A stretch of 64,000 nucleotides of DNA from Chaetoceros tenuissimus (taxonomy: Eukaryota > Bacillariophyta > Thalassiosirophyceae > Chaetocerotales > Chaetocerotaceae): contig BLLK01000075.1 of the NCBI GenBank assembly GCA_021927905.1, positions 372,001 to 436,000 on the forward strand. Direction: 5' to 3'. The position numbers and the translations under genes are program-made. Below, in pieces: positions 31,579-43,203 of the stretch; positions within the stretch are counted from its first letter, which is position 1, and the number at the start of each line of letters is the position of its first letter. Under the pieces are notes generated by a model. That model saw only the letters and a list, made by a program, of their open reading frames with translations. It had not been told where the DNA came from and searched no databases.

Positions 31579-33167
31579 TGAAAGTCGATTCAAAAAGCGT
31601 TCGTTACTCTTCGATATTGATAATTATGATGACAAAAGAGAATGCAAAAAATCATCACAACGTCGATGATTAATTTTACTTAGAGGCAAGGATGGAAGAC
31701 TGATGGAAGCCATGATTCAGCCGAATAAGTCATACGAAGAAGGGAAACAGCTGCGTTTGGACAGTTCCTACCCCGTGTTAGGCCATTTTGAACCAATCAG
31801 AATAGAGTATTATTGCGAGAACATATGGCCGAATAGATGGTGAGAAGGCCGGAATACGAATGCACCAGAATTAGCTGGAACGGCTCAAAAGTACGGACGA
31901 ACGTACCACCTTGCTTGCTCGCTTGAACTTTTGATCAAAAAAAGATATCGTGGACTTTTCATGTATACTTAGCTACGTAGACTAAAATCATGTAGAGAAA
32001 AACGCTTGAGAGAAGAACGCTGTTACTACTATTGAAAAGATATATTTCAATTTCAAGCCTACAAGTATTCATTATTCTATTATTCATGTGATTCCATGGT
32101 TCTCAAGTTCTTTTGGACTCACATGAGACCTTTTGAATCGTTCCTCGTCTTGGTGATGATGAAATGGCTTGGAACTAGAAGAACCCTCATCATGCATTCC
32201 CAAACAAATTGAAAATGTCAAGATGCTTTTTGCAATTCTTTACGTCCAGTGAAGGACGCTTCTTTAGCCTGAGAGAGTGACTAAGAGAGTGCTAACGCTC
32301 AAAATCACCACTCATTATATGTAGAATTGTGAGTTGTGAATGAGATGGTACTTCTTTATCTCTACTACAACAACTGAACTGATGGTGTTTCTTTACAAAA
32401 TTTTCCTTAGTGACAAAGAGGAGCTATCCTCATGATCTGCTGTTCCAACCTAGAGAATCGAGAATCGAATCATCATTCCCATATTTTGTAGTGGGATAAT
32501 GTAATATCATAGTTACTTTACGTGATTGGAGAACCTAGAGAACAAAGCCATCTGAGAACCTAGAGAAGGCATCTGCCATCTGCTACTGCATCACATGTAT
32601 TCCCAAATTTCAATATGCAAGAAGAAGAAGAAGTGTAGCTCCTCGCGCCTTCCCTTGGACTCTCATGGTGACTGCCTACTATTACTATCCACAAGAGGTA
32701 CTGTATCTTGATCTTTATTGCTCGAAACAAAAGATACAAGATCCGTGTTGAAGTATCAAAGTAAAAAGTTTCTCGATTTCTTACAAGAAAGAAGTATTGG
32801 CTGTAGCAAGCTTATTGTCAAATGCATTCTTGCTATGAAACTATTATGTATTTCCCTTGACATTCACGATCACGACTTCTTCTTCGTTTGCAATTCATGT
32901 ATACGACTACAAAAAAGAAGATATGATATGGTAATTTTTGACATAAAGTTTTTATTTGCGACCGAGATGAAAGCAAGAAATAGTTGCTCCTTATCAGAAA
33001 AGAAAAAAGTAAAAGCAAAGTGAATTGTAGAATAATTCAAAATCATGGGAATATATTTTCAATATACTACAGTATTAGTAATAGATAATTGCAAGAAATA
33101 ACAAGACACATTTCCTAGAATACAAATAAACTATGCAACTTTCTAATACTTTTCACCTTTGTATCTT
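31579..33167. other. intergenic, about 1.6 kb, no gene recognised
   Basis: The longest gene-free single-copy stretch here. It contains the HSF promoter and the 3' region of the hydrolase gene. GAGAACCTAGAGAA occurs twice near 32528 and 32551. A 101-codon frame at 32718 starts with TTG and shows no family features. No tRNA-like cloverleaf was recognised. Confidence 0.5.
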
Positions 33168-34199
33168 TTAGGAAACAACATATTCCGAATCAATATAAGC
33201 AGCAACACTCCAATCAAATACATAATTATGTGAATCAGATGGATGACTCTGACTCCAATCCACAGCCACAATCCTTCCCTGTACATCTTCATGAAGATCA
33301 TCTTGAGAAGTCTTGCAACAAAACAAACCACCATGATCAATTCCAGTTCTACCAAGTCGTTGACTAAAGTTCAAAAACATGGAAGGAAGAAGCATCCTAT
33401 CATTCCGATTGTAAATGACATGAATCTTTCCATCTTCAGAAAGCATTTCCCGAATCCGTAATCCATCTTGGCGCCATTCCTGTGTTCCACCATTTATATA
33501 TTTTGTTGTAAAAATTCTTGCATCGACATCAGGTGCCACCATGAAAATATTAGAAAAGTTAAAATTCGGGTTTGCGAACGACCGTAGAACTCGGTTCCCC
33601 ATACTATGTATTAATAAACTTTTCGAAAATGTTTCTACAACATGTGAGAATCCTATATATATATATAAGTCATTGAATGTATAATATAGTAGCAACTCAC
33701 CGGTTGGAACTTGAATCGTAGCAAGTAATTCACCCGCCAATTTGGAATAAACTTTATCTTCAAAATATCCCAATGTTTTACCCATTGATGGCCAAATGAC
33801 TGGAAGTAAATAAAACTTTTCAAAACGATTCATTACTGCTTGAACCCACAATAGATATCCTTTGGGATGACCATTGTATCCATGTACAGTAAACAATACT
33901 TTTCGTTGTGATTTGAGAGTAGGATCTGCTTCCTCTTTATTTTTAGAAGAAGAATTAATAATTTCTTGTACTTTTTGAATGGTAAGTGAAGTGGCTGCGA
34001 GTGTAGTACCGTCTGTAGTATCATAAATGTCATGAACGAATACAGCTTGAGATGGATTCGTTTGTGGATTCTTGGACTTGTATCTTCCTGCTGGAAGGGC
34101 ACTAAAGGTGACTCGATCTGGATTGGAATCTGTTGGGCTTTTGGTCACTGCTGTAGTGATGAGTGCTATTCCTTTGTAGACAGAGTTGGAGTTTGACAT
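33168..34199 (-). CDS. alpha/beta hydrolase, DUF900 type
   Basis: Two exons, 34199-33701 and 33634-33168, with a 66-nt GTGAGT...GTAG intron; 321 residues. The open frame also runs through the intron, but splicing restores the motif order. The ATG at 34199 replaces a TTG-initiated longer frame. Landmarks are VLFTVHGYNGHPKGYLLW (oxyanion region), LLPVIWPSMGKTLGYFEDK, the nucleophile elbow LLIHSMGNRVL (G/H-x-S-x-G type, Ser likely catalytic), IFMVAPDVDARIF (acid) and a late His in the GIDHGGLF or SHNYVFD region. This is the DUF900/PF05990 style of serine hydrolase; the substrate is unknown. A hydrophobic C-terminal part is absent and no signal peptide is seen. Confidence 0.8.
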   Translation of the reverse strand: MSNSNSVYKGIALITTAVTKSPTDSNPDRVTFSALPAGRYKSKNPQTNPSQAVFVHDIYDTTDGTTLAATSLTIQKVQEIINSSSKNKEEADPTLKSQRKVLFTVHGYNGHPKGYLLWVQAVMNRFEKFYLLPVIWPSMGKTLGYFEDKVYSKLAGELLATIQVPTGELLLYYTFNDLYIYIGFSHVVETFSKSLLIHSMGNRVLRSFANPNFNFSNIFMVAPDVDARIFTTKYINGGTQEWRQDGLRIREMLSEDGKIHVIYNRNDRMLLPSMFLNFSQRLGRTGIDHGGLFCCKTSQDDLHEDVQGRIVAVDWSQSHPSDSHNYVFDWSVAAYIDSEYVVS

Positions 34200-34620
34200 G
34201 TTGATGGTGGTGATACTGGGATAGATTCTGGAGTAGATAGAATAGATACTACAACGATAGTGTAAAATGGAAAAAGAACACCTGTAAAGAGACGATGTAA
34301 CCAAAAAAAGATTTTGTGTTCTGCTTTCAAGTTCGGACTGGCCTTTTGTCGTGTAAGAGTGTCAACATGGTGTCAATGACAGCTATTTTACCGTAGATTC
34401 AAGTACGTACACTCTAGTTTTAGAAAGGTGCATTCTAGGCCATTCAAACTAACGTCATCGCGTCATCGCAAAACATCTTATCTTCTTTCCTCAATAACAT
34501 TTCAATTTTCTATTTGTGATGGTACATTTTCATTTTGTATCGAATAACTAATACATCATTAGAACCATCACTGCTTCGATAGAAGAAAGAAGATCAGCAC
34601 TCTTTTCAAAAAGGCCTGAA

Positions 34621-35334
34621 ATGAAGTTGATTCAAAAGATGTCTTTATTCTACTTTTCGTCTCTCATTATTCTATTTGTTTCACTATCAACAAGTGATGC
34701 ATTTCTAATTCCATCCACAAAAACAGCCGCTCAATTACAATCATCGAATTCCAATACACAAGAAACACAAGAAACACAAGAAACTCCCTCTCAAATCAAA
34801 AGCTATTCAGTCAAACTCACACATCAATCTAAAACCATCAATGTACAAATACCATCCAATCAAACTATACTCCAAGCACTTGAATCGCAGAATGTAAAAG
34901 ATGCACTATCATTACCAGATTTACCGCAAGATTGTCGAAGAGGGAATTGTCTCACTTGTTCATCTCGAATATTACAAAATAAACAAGGAGTAGTGTTGCA
35001 AAATGATGGACTGTCGCCATCCATGGCACAACGGATCGAGAATGAAAATATAGTATTGACTTGTAGTTCGTTTGTAAAAGGGGAGGGGATACATTTAGAA
35101 CTTGGAGTTTGTGACGATGTTTGGAGGGAAATGTATGGTAGTTCTGTTCCATATGAGGATTTGGAAGGGGAGCGAATTGTACAGGATGCTGTTGCAAAGG
35201 CTATGAGACTTGCGGGGGAAAAGAATTTTAATAAATGGGTTGTGACTACTGAGAAAATGTTGGTGAATAATAATGATGATGATGATGGTTTTGGTGATGG
35301 TGAGGAGTCTGATGAGAATAGTGAGGAGCTTTAG
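34621..35334 (+). CDS. plastid-targeted 2Fe-2S ferredoxin-like protein
   Basis: 237 residues from an ATG, no intron. The N-terminal signal peptide (LFYFSSLIILFVSLST) ends in SDAFLIPST, which has the Ala-Phe plastid-import context of diatoms. A short TQETQETQET repeat follows. The ferredoxin domain covers about residues 60-155: YSVKLTHQSKTINVQIPSN, TILQALESQ, then DCRRGNCLTCSSRI with the C-x4-C-x2-C cluster ligands, and IVLTCSSFV with the fourth Cys. Spacing to the last Cys is 34 residues, longer than the usual 29 of photosynthetic ferredoxins. An 80-residue C-terminal extension ends in an Asp/Glu-rich tail. It is probably a non-photosynthetic electron carrier in the plastid; its partner is unknown. 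Confidence 0.84.
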   Translation: MKLIQKMSLFYFSSLIILFVSLSTSDAFLIPSTKTAAQLQSSNSNTQETQETQETPSQIKSYSVKLTHQSKTINVQIPSNQTILQALESQNVKDALSLPDLPQDCRRGNCLTCSSRILQNKQGVVLQNDGLSPSMAQRIENENIVLTCSSFVKGEGIHLELGVCDDVWREMYGSSVPYEDLEGERIVQDAVAKAMRLAGEKNFNKWVVTTEKMLVNNNDDDDGFGDGEESDENSEEL

Positions 35335-35339
35335 TTAGT

Positions 35340-35800
35340 ATAAGTGAGCTTTAGTTAGCATAAGCAAACTGTGAACGGAGCGTAGCGGAGTGAGTGCCGT
35401 GTTGAAAGTTGCGAATGGAGCATAATGGAGTAAGTGCTGTAGCGAGCGTTGTCTTTCCGAGTGAGCTATACCATAGCTTACGAGTGTATTTCTACTAAAG
35501 TGAGCTTGAATTCTCGACAGTCGGCAAAAGCAAGCGTAGTCGCATGATGCTGTATATAGAGTCTTTTGCTATTCTTTTTATCGCGAGTGAGCTATAGTTC
35601 ACGAGTGTGCTTCTTTGGAAAATCAGACAGTGTTACGTACACACGTGATCTACGCTACACTGTCGTCTAGCCAGTGAGCTTGAGCTCACCAGTGTACGGG
35701 TAGTTCTCTGGGAGAGACACATGCATACAATAGTATAATGACAAATTTTTAGGTTATATACAATAGTGTTTCTGATCATTTCTTTAAAATAAAATAAATA
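35340..35800. repeat. dispersed hairpin-rich repeat, copy 1
   Basis: About 450 bases between the ferredoxin gene and LRR gene 2, related to 51195-51515. It contains several short palindromes, such as GTGAGCTATAGTTCAC (35586) and GTGAGCTTGAGCTCAC (35682), each followed by an AGTGT-type motif. It shares TTGCGAATGGAGC, GCGAGCGTTGTCTTTCCGAG and TTTCTGATCAT with the other copy. No coding potential or LTR-like ends. Probably a non-autonomous mobile repeat. Confidence 0.75.
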
Positions 35801-35866
35801 AATAATAAAGAATCTTGTAAATATGATTCGCTACGGCTACGAGTTTATTCATATTACTTTTACAAT

Positions 35867-36673
35867 TTAGACTACTTCACCCATCAAATCCAATACATAT
35901 CGCTTCATTAAAGCGATTTGACTAATATCCGCAAACGGATTCTCCTGTAGATACTGCAGAGGTGTAATACCTAATTCATTCTTTCTATAAATAGCCTTGA
36001 TTCCTTGTCGTTTGACTACTTCAAAAATGACTTCGTCCAATGGATTGAAAGATGAACATGCTCGATGGAGAGCATGTTCATCTGTATCGCCGTTGATGTT
36101 TTTAATCAAGTCGTTGACTTCATTATTAGAATCATCATAAATCCCATGGTCATTTGTATATGTCTCGAATAAAGAGCTTCTAATCAATGCTGTATCAGTA
36201 ATCACACTTTGACCAAGTTCAGTGTCCTGAGGAACATGTAAGATGATCAACTTTTCACAACATGCAAATGCCCCTGTCACAATCTCCGTGCAGGACGGCG
36301 GTATGAATATTGAAGTCAAAGATACACAGCTATTGAATGCCCTATAACCAATGAATTCAAGATTTCGTGAAAGGCTTATATATGAGAGACTCTCGCAGTA
36401 TTCGAAAGCCTTCTGTTCAATTCTCTTGACAGTATCACTCATAATGACTGCCTCAATGTTTTCACAATCTAAGAAAGTAGCTTCAGAAATCACTTCTACT
36501 CCTGGTAATATGATTATTACTTCCCATGACAGCTGCTCTTCTTTATCATAGACAAGAAACTCTCCAGTCCACGTATCCCATAGATTCTCTCCATTGTAAA
36601 AGAGAGTCTTCTTGCCTTTGTACATCCGGACTCCTGGTACGAACCGCCGCCACTCCTCTGTCTGAACTCTCAT
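35867..36673 (-). CDS. BspA-like (LRR_5) leucine-rich-repeat protein 2
   Basis: 268 residues from the ATG at 36673, which matches the start of LRR gene 1; the longer frame begins with TTG. It has the same architecture as gene 1: RVQTEEWRRFVPGVRMYKG, LFYNGE, then LRR_5 units such as ISEATFLDCENIEAVIMS, IEQKAFEYCESLSYISLS and IGYRAFNSCVSLTSIFIP. A linker leads to the C-terminal module ALHRACSSFNPLDEVIFEVVK ... YVLDLMGEVV. It is closer to gene 3 (43204) than to gene 1 across the linker (GDTDE(H/Y)ALHRACSS). The two are separated by an inserted Copia element, so they may have been direct neighbours before. Function unknown. Confidence 0.82.
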   Translation of the reverse strand: MRVQTEEWRRFVPGVRMYKGKKTLFYNGENLWDTWTGEFLVYDKEEQLSWEVIIILPGVEVISEATFLDCENIEAVIMSDTVKRIEQKAFEYCESLSYISLSRNLEFIGYRAFNSCVSLTSIFIPPSCTEIVTGAFACCEKLIILHVPQDTELGQSVITDTALIRSSLFETYTNDHGIYDDSNNEVNDLIKNINGDTDEHALHRACSSFNPLDEVIFEVVKRQGIKAIYRKNELGITPLQYLQENPFADISQIALMKRYVLDLMGEVV

Positions 36674-37076
36674 CGTAAAGGAAGAAGTCTGTCTCCTAAG
36701 AAAAGAGTTGTGTTGGAAGGAAGAAGTGCAGAGATACAACAAAAGTGGTAAACTCTAGCAGGTTGGAGATCAACTAGTGTGGATACAGTTTGCTGTTCGC
36801 TGTCGGTCTGTTATCGTCCGTTACCGTTTATTAAACATGCATTAGTATTGGAAGTACATACATAAAACAAAAGTTCAGAATTCTCTATGGCGAGCAAGGC
36901 GAGGATAGATTTGTAGCGAAAAAATTTTCCAAATAATATTTTTAAATAAAATAAAACAGGGAAAAAGAAAATTGTAGACAAAAAAGAACAGTCACCAAAT
37001 GTAAACCAAGAAAATATTACTCGTATTATTGTAATGCCGAATGAGATCACTTCCATTATTCAATGAGCGAAGTACA
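36674..37076. other. upstream region of LRR gene 2
   Basis: About 400 bases of AT-rich sequence between LRR gene 2 and the target-site repeat of the first Copia element. Nothing else recognised. Confidence 0.5.
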
Positions 37077-37081
37077 CTTTC

Positions 37082-37370
37082 CGTTGAAATACCTCTCCTT
37101 TGGTAGCTACTTGCCCTTAAGCTATGTAGTATATAATACTCTGTAGCTAGATGAAGTACTTGGTCTTCTATAGTTTTAGTTTACTCGATACAGAAACGGA
37201 TGGTTTCTATTTAATGAGATGATGCTGCCGTTACGTGCTGCTTCATCTCCTCCACACATTCTTCATTCTGAGCCTTTACTGCCTCCGCGTACGTTTTCTT
37301 TTGGCGTTCTACAATTTTAGCATGATTGCTACTACCGTCATTGGTTGCCTTCCTTTTATTATTTCCAACG
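37082..37370 (-). repeat. Copia A 3' LTR
   Basis: 289 bp, matching 42801-43089 with one difference. Ends are CGTTG...CAACG. CTTTC at 37077-37081 is the left target-site duplicate. Confidence 0.93.
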
Positions 37371-40300
37371 CGCTCCTTCGGGTGAGTGTACCCTGTATAT
37401 GATACGCTTATATGGTCCCATCCCATTATTGCTCTTCTAAAGTTCGTAAAGCCCTTACCCATCAGTGGCTTCGTGTTGTAATCGGCAATCATTTCGTCAG
37501 TCGGACAATATACAACTTCAATATTTCCATTCTTGATTCTATCCGTTGACCAGAATTGTTTAATTGCTACATGCTTCATATTCGACGTACACGAATCCCG
37601 ACCATTCTTCAAGATCTTAATTTCTGACTCATTATCCTTTGCCAACACATTACTCTCAAGTTTGTATCCTTGTTCTTCCATGAACATTTCGAAATAAATG
37701 TTCTTCGGCAATCCCTCACTTGTTCCCACTAATTCGCAATCAGTCGAACTACGTGTATTCATCTTTTGTTTGGATGCTTTCTGATCTAGTACACCTGTAC
37801 CCATCGTGATTATTTGCCCTGTATGTCCTCTCATATCATTGTGGACAGCATGAGCCGAATCCGTCATGGTTAGCATGTGCAACAAGTCATCAGCCCCTAC
37901 GGTCCTGAGATCGTCTTGAGTAGTCTTTATCCAGCTCATCATTTGCATAAACTTGTGCCAATCTTCCCTATTCGGTTCATGCACCCTAGTCATCAAGAAA
38001 GTGTTAGTGAACTCCAAGTCTACTCTACTCCTTTTCATAGCCCACGCTACTTTCATTATGTATTTCAAAAATATGTCGGCTTTCTCTCTATTCAGCTTTG
38101 GTGATTTCTTGTTCACTTTGAATAACCACTTCGCATGTGGTGTCGTGTACTTTCTATTTAGTACCATACCTAATTCCTCCTCAAGATCCTTAATCATTTG
38201 CTTGATATACGGCACCGTACCGACGTCTACTTTTCCATCTCCTCTAAAGTAAAAATCTATGCCCAGGAATTCAAGCTTCTTCCCTCGTTGTATTGTCAGT
38301 CCTGGGAATCATTTGTTGATCTTGTCGATGAGGTCGGTGACTGCCTTAGTTTGTCCACCAACAATGTTATCATCCACATACCACCCAATTGTGAGTTGTT
38401 TCCTGTCTACAGTTTTATTCGCTACACACTTGTCTATCTTGTTTATTTTGAACCCTTCTTGCATCAGCACATCAGCAAACATGTTATACCACAATAATGC
38501 CGACTCAATCATACCATAGAGAGCCTTCAAGATCCTACAGTATAACACCTTCTTCCCTTTCTCGTATCTTACGCTTTCAGCAAAATCTGGATTAACTTCC
38601 ACCATGATATCTACAAATTGTCCTTCGAATTTCAACAGTGCAAACTTGTCATCCGGTAAGTCGGCATGTAAGTAAGCACCTGGAACATCGAATACTGCCA
38701 CATCTCTTTTCTCGAACGCAAAAATGGTTACTAATGCTATCAGTGATTCGACTGACATGGTTGATGATGATGCTTCTTCTCTGGGAACAAACTTCCTTTG
38801 TCCACTTCCATCACTGCAACACCTACCCTTGATTTTTCCATCTCTTTTCTCTTTAATTAAATTTATCGCTCTCAATGCCTTTGCCTTCTGTTCCGCAGTC
38901 AAAGAGTCGTAGTCAATTACTCCCAGTACACACATGTCGTTCAGCTGCTTGTATTCCTTTATCAAAGCCGCGACTGCTCGCTCCTGAAATATCTTAATTC
39001 CTTCAGTTGCTGTCATCTGGTTGAACATGTAGTCTACTGCCCTTGAATACAATTGTCTTGTAGTAGTATGGTTGAGGTTCTCAGCTAAGTTTGAGAAGTT
39101 GAACTCCTCTGTCTGCATGTAGCTTTTTCCATCAGTACTGCCTATGTTGTTCAAAGGATCTTGCGGTGGTCTCCTAGCCCTTTGGGATCTCTGTGGTCTT
39201 TCTTTTGCACCATTACTATCTGTAGTTTCACTGCTATCTTCTCCTTCGTATTCTGATCCGGTATCCTCGTCATTTGACTCTACGCTATTATCTTCTACAT
39301 CCGCATCGTCTTCGCTCCTTGGTTCAACTTCCTCGCTCCTTGGTTCAACATCCTCGCTCCTTGGTTCAACATCCTCGCTCCTTGATCCTTCATGCTCATC
39401 ACTAGTATCTTCGCTCCTTTCTTCTTCCTCCGAAACATCTACTTCTGAATCTTCAGATAGTGATTCATCATCATCTACGTCCGAAGCATGGTAGGAGCTG
39501 TCATCAGGTCCGTCTGGTTCTTCTTCACTGCTAGTGGATGATACTGTGACATCATCATACACGTAAACACTACCATCATCTGAATCTTCCTCATCTATGT
39601 CAGTATCATCAATAGTCATGTTGTGTCCAGGTGACAAGCCAAGTTTAGGGATTCCATCCTCATCTAAGAAATCCGCTTTCTCTTTCGCAGCTAGCTCGTG
39701 TACTCTGTCAATTACCTCATCAGTGATTGCTAATTCATCCCATTGATGGCCATGTATTCTCTTTCCGGTGTTCAAAGACATAAAGTAGTACCCTCCTTGG
39801 GAATTGGAAGGTCGTAGTGCTATTCCGCGTATGGATCTTGGTTGTCTATTATTCTTCGACTCTCTGTACACCAAACAATATGCTCCGAAAGTAACTTCGA
39901 GGTTACCAGCATCATGTGGGCCTCGACCTTCTATTACAGCTCCAGGGCTTATGTCTTTTGCAATGCTTCCTTCTCTTAGATGTTGATTGATCCAGTAGAA
40001 TACATCGATGATATTTTCGTCTACCATGATCTTTGGAACTTGTTTATATGGTAGCTTGTCCCAGTAACATCTCTGTCTGTCTTTTACAAATCTGATTTCT
40101 CTCTCAGCAAAAGGATTATGTTCGTTTGCAGCACAAGTTTCAACTGTTGCATTCACCTTCCCTTTAATTCTCTCAAACTCATTATCTCCATTCACTAGTT
40201 CGACGGTGAAGCCTCTATTGTTGTGTAATGCTATTGCGTCGTTTAATGCCTTCACTATTTCATCTGTTGGTCTGTAGTATGTTATTCTTCCTGTTGCACT

Positions 40301-42800
40301 TATTTTTCGTTTGTTAAATGTGACTCCAATGATGAAGAGGATATTTCTGCCCCTTATGATGAGGTATGGGGCATAGTCGCTATAGAAAAAGTCTATGTCC
40401 AATATCTCTGTAGGATGGTGGCGTACTAAATCTGATGGTAAAGCAGTTCTGAGTATCTTGTTCTTTTTGTTCGCTCGCTTTCTTACTGTTTTGCCTACGA
40501 TGAGTTGCTCGGCCGATCCCCCATAAATTGCTCTTGCTCTAGTAACGTCCTCTGCTGTTACGGGGGCATTAATAATACTGTTGCCTTGTCCACTTAAAAT
40601 GCGCTTAAATTCTGCATCAGAAGGCCAACCCATCCTTCCTTGAAGTATTCTCGCCTTCTCCGCTCCTTCCACTTCAGCGTTGGAGAAGAATCTCTTGTTA
40701 GCTTTAACAGTTGAAAAGAAGAGGTGATGGAAGGAAGTAGATGTGTGAATCCTGCTTAGGTTACTACTACTGTTGACATCGAAACCGTAGAGACCATTGC
40801 TTAATTGTTTGAATTCCAAGATGTAATCGTCGGAGATAAAAACAAAGAAGCTGCTGGAATGTTGGGAGTCTTTGAAAACTCTGTAATACCGCTCCAGATC
40901 AGCCATACTAAGGATATTAGCCAGAGACTTGCTATTGAAGTAAGCAGTCAAAGCTGGTAACAACTTAATATGACCTCTCTTGTCATAGTCCATGAATCCT
41001 CCATTCGTATGTCCTCGGATTGGCAAACACACACCTACTCCTACCATCAACCCCCTGTTAAAGAAAGAAGAGAAAGTTGAGCCGGTATCGACAATGATAA
41101 GCGACTCAGGGAGTCGTGGTTGCGACTGGACAAAAATGTAGCCAAATTGTGAGAGAATGATATAATTACCTGTGGTGCCATTCTCATTCGGACAATCATT
41201 TGCATAATGTCCAGGTGTGTTGCACCTGTAGCAGGTAATGTCAGGGCGTAGCGGTCCTGTTCTACCTGCTACCGCCTGACATGTCGTTGCACCTCCGCTC
41301 TGTGCAAATTGCATACCGTTGCGTCCTGCTCCTCTGTTCCTCTGCTGATTATTACTTCTATCGCCATTGTTGTTGTTTCCACTCTTCCAATTTGTCATCA
41401 TGTGGATTGCTGCAGCCATTGTCGTAGGATAATTGTCCTGTCCTTGCAATAGACTATTGTGTAGATGATCCCAAAGTCCTCCAAATCTTTTCACATCTGC
41501 ATTCATGAGGAATGCCATCGCCGCATACTTCTGTCTTACATCTTCATCAGTGATGGTTGGGTCCTTAGCTTTCTCTTTCTTCAATAGGTCTTCATGGTCG
41601 ACAATATCAACACCTGCTTGAGCCACCAATTCCTGTGCATTCTCAAAATCCGCTTGGTAATCCTCCAGAGGCTTACCCATCTGCTTGGTCTTATAGAAAT
41701 CTCTGGTTGCTGTGAAAGCTGTGTGAATAGGGTTCGAGGATGTTGTCACGCCATGCACAACTCTTTTGATGCTCTTCAATAGCCAAATAGCGTTGTAGTT
41801 GTTTTGCTGTATCTCAAAATCATGCTCTGCTCTCAAGTTCTCGACGAGGGCTTTGGTACACTGGCCTAGGATTATGCCCCATAACTTAGCCATGTTCTCT
41901 TGCAACAGGCTCTTCTTCTTAGAAAATTGGTTCATCTCCTGTGCGTATAGAGCATTCGCAGGCGCCATTGCCATGCTGTTCTGCTGTACTCTAAGGGTCC
42001 TCTCGGCTTCGGTCTCGTTCTCTCCTGGTTCAGTTTGCACAATCTGCAAGTAAGCTACAATCTTACTAATGTCTGGCAGCTCATTCCTGAGGAGAACCAG
42101 CGGGTCCTCTAGCTCTGACACCGCTCTAGATAGCACGCTTGGGCTCTTGAAGTTTACCAGAATATACGCAGCAAATTTCTTGATGAAGTTTGCCGTGTTT
42201 TGGTTGCTGCTCTCTGCCTTTGTTCCCATGACCGGTAACTCTTGGATCTGTCCTTTGAAGTTCCTGAATGCATTGCCTCCGCCAAATCTGTTGTTGTTTC
42301 TCTGTCTACCATCGATACCTGGGCCATTCACATTCCCAGACTGGTCTTGTTGCTGCTGATTCTCTGCAGCCGGTTGCTGCTGCTGCTGCTGATTTCCACT
42401 TTCACTCATCTTGCTTTTACACTAGCTTTAAATTCTCTGGTAGCCTGGATGTCGTCCTTCCACTTGACTCCAGTTTTATAGACACGAACACTTTCCCGAT
42501 ATGTGTCACTATAGCGAAGTCTCCGTGCTTCCCGTACTTGGCTTTGGTTTGCACTCTCACACGTGCTCCAACCACTAGTTTCTTCTCTGAGTTGCTAGGG
42601 AGCTTCTCCTTATTTTCACTCTCTTTCTCTAACTTTAAGTCACTTAACTGCTTCGAAAGCGATTCCACGGTGGCTTTCAGTAGTCTAATCTCTTCTAAAA
42701 GGTCGTCGTTGCTCACCTGACTGATGGTCATAAACCGCTGCAGTTCTTAGGTTGTGCAAAATTTCGGCGATTTTTGGGTTATCCTTTTAAATAGAAACCA

Positions 42801-43089
42801 CGTTGAAATACCTCTCCTTTGGTAGCTACTTGCCCTTAAGCTATGTAGTATATAATACTCTGTAGCTAGATGAAGTACTTGGTCTTCTATAGTTTTAGTT
42901 TACTCGATACAGAAACAGATGGTTTCTATTTAATGAGATGATGCTGCCGTTACGTGCTGCTTCATCTCCTCCACACATTCTTCATTCTGAGCCTTTACTG
43001 CCTCCGCGTACGTTTTCTTTTGGCGTTCTACAATTTTAGCATGATTGCTACTACCGTCATTGGTTGCCTTCCTTTTATTATTTCCAACG
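42801..43089 (-). repeat. Copia A 5' LTR
   Basis: 289 bp, the partner of 37082-37370. CTTTC at 43090-43094 is the right target-site duplicate. A TGGTTTC-type segment just inside could be the primer-binding site. Confidence 0.93.
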
Positions 43090-43203
43090 CTTTCTATGTA
43101 ATCCATTCTAAATAACCAACATATCTCTTCACGAGTTAGGTAGACTTCGTATAAGTGACTACTCCACTATTATTAAAAAGAGTTGGAAAAAGGAAAATCT
43201 ATT

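Larger units (their letters stand above)
37082..43089 (-). mobile_element. Ty1/Copia LTR retrotransposon A, young fossil
   Basis: 6.0 kb, read on the minus strand, with 289-bp LTRs and 5-bp target repeats. Parts in order: a small leader ORF (about 42.4-42.7 kb; coiled coil plus a basic KOW-like segment), gag with a CCHC knuckle CYRCNTPGHYANDC (about 41.1-42.4 kb), protease (IVDTGSTFSS), integrase (about 39.9-41 kb), an acidic Ser/Glu-rich linker, reverse transcriptase (VFDVPGAYLHADLP, YVDDNIVG) and RNase H (about 37.2-39 kb). The protease-integrase-RT order defines Copia, and the style resembles diatom CoDi elements. It looks nearly whole, with about one break in the pol region. The LTRs differ at one of 289 positions, so insertion was recent. 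The coding tail runs into the 3' LTR. Confidence 0.88.

Noticed and set aside
32718-33023. 101-codon plus-strand frame
   Set aside because: It starts with TTG, its composition is like non-coding DNA, and it matches no family.
31579-33167. Possible tRNA or structured RNA in the long gene-free stretch
   Set aside because: No T-loop/acceptor pairing was found by eye; a covariance-model search would be needed.
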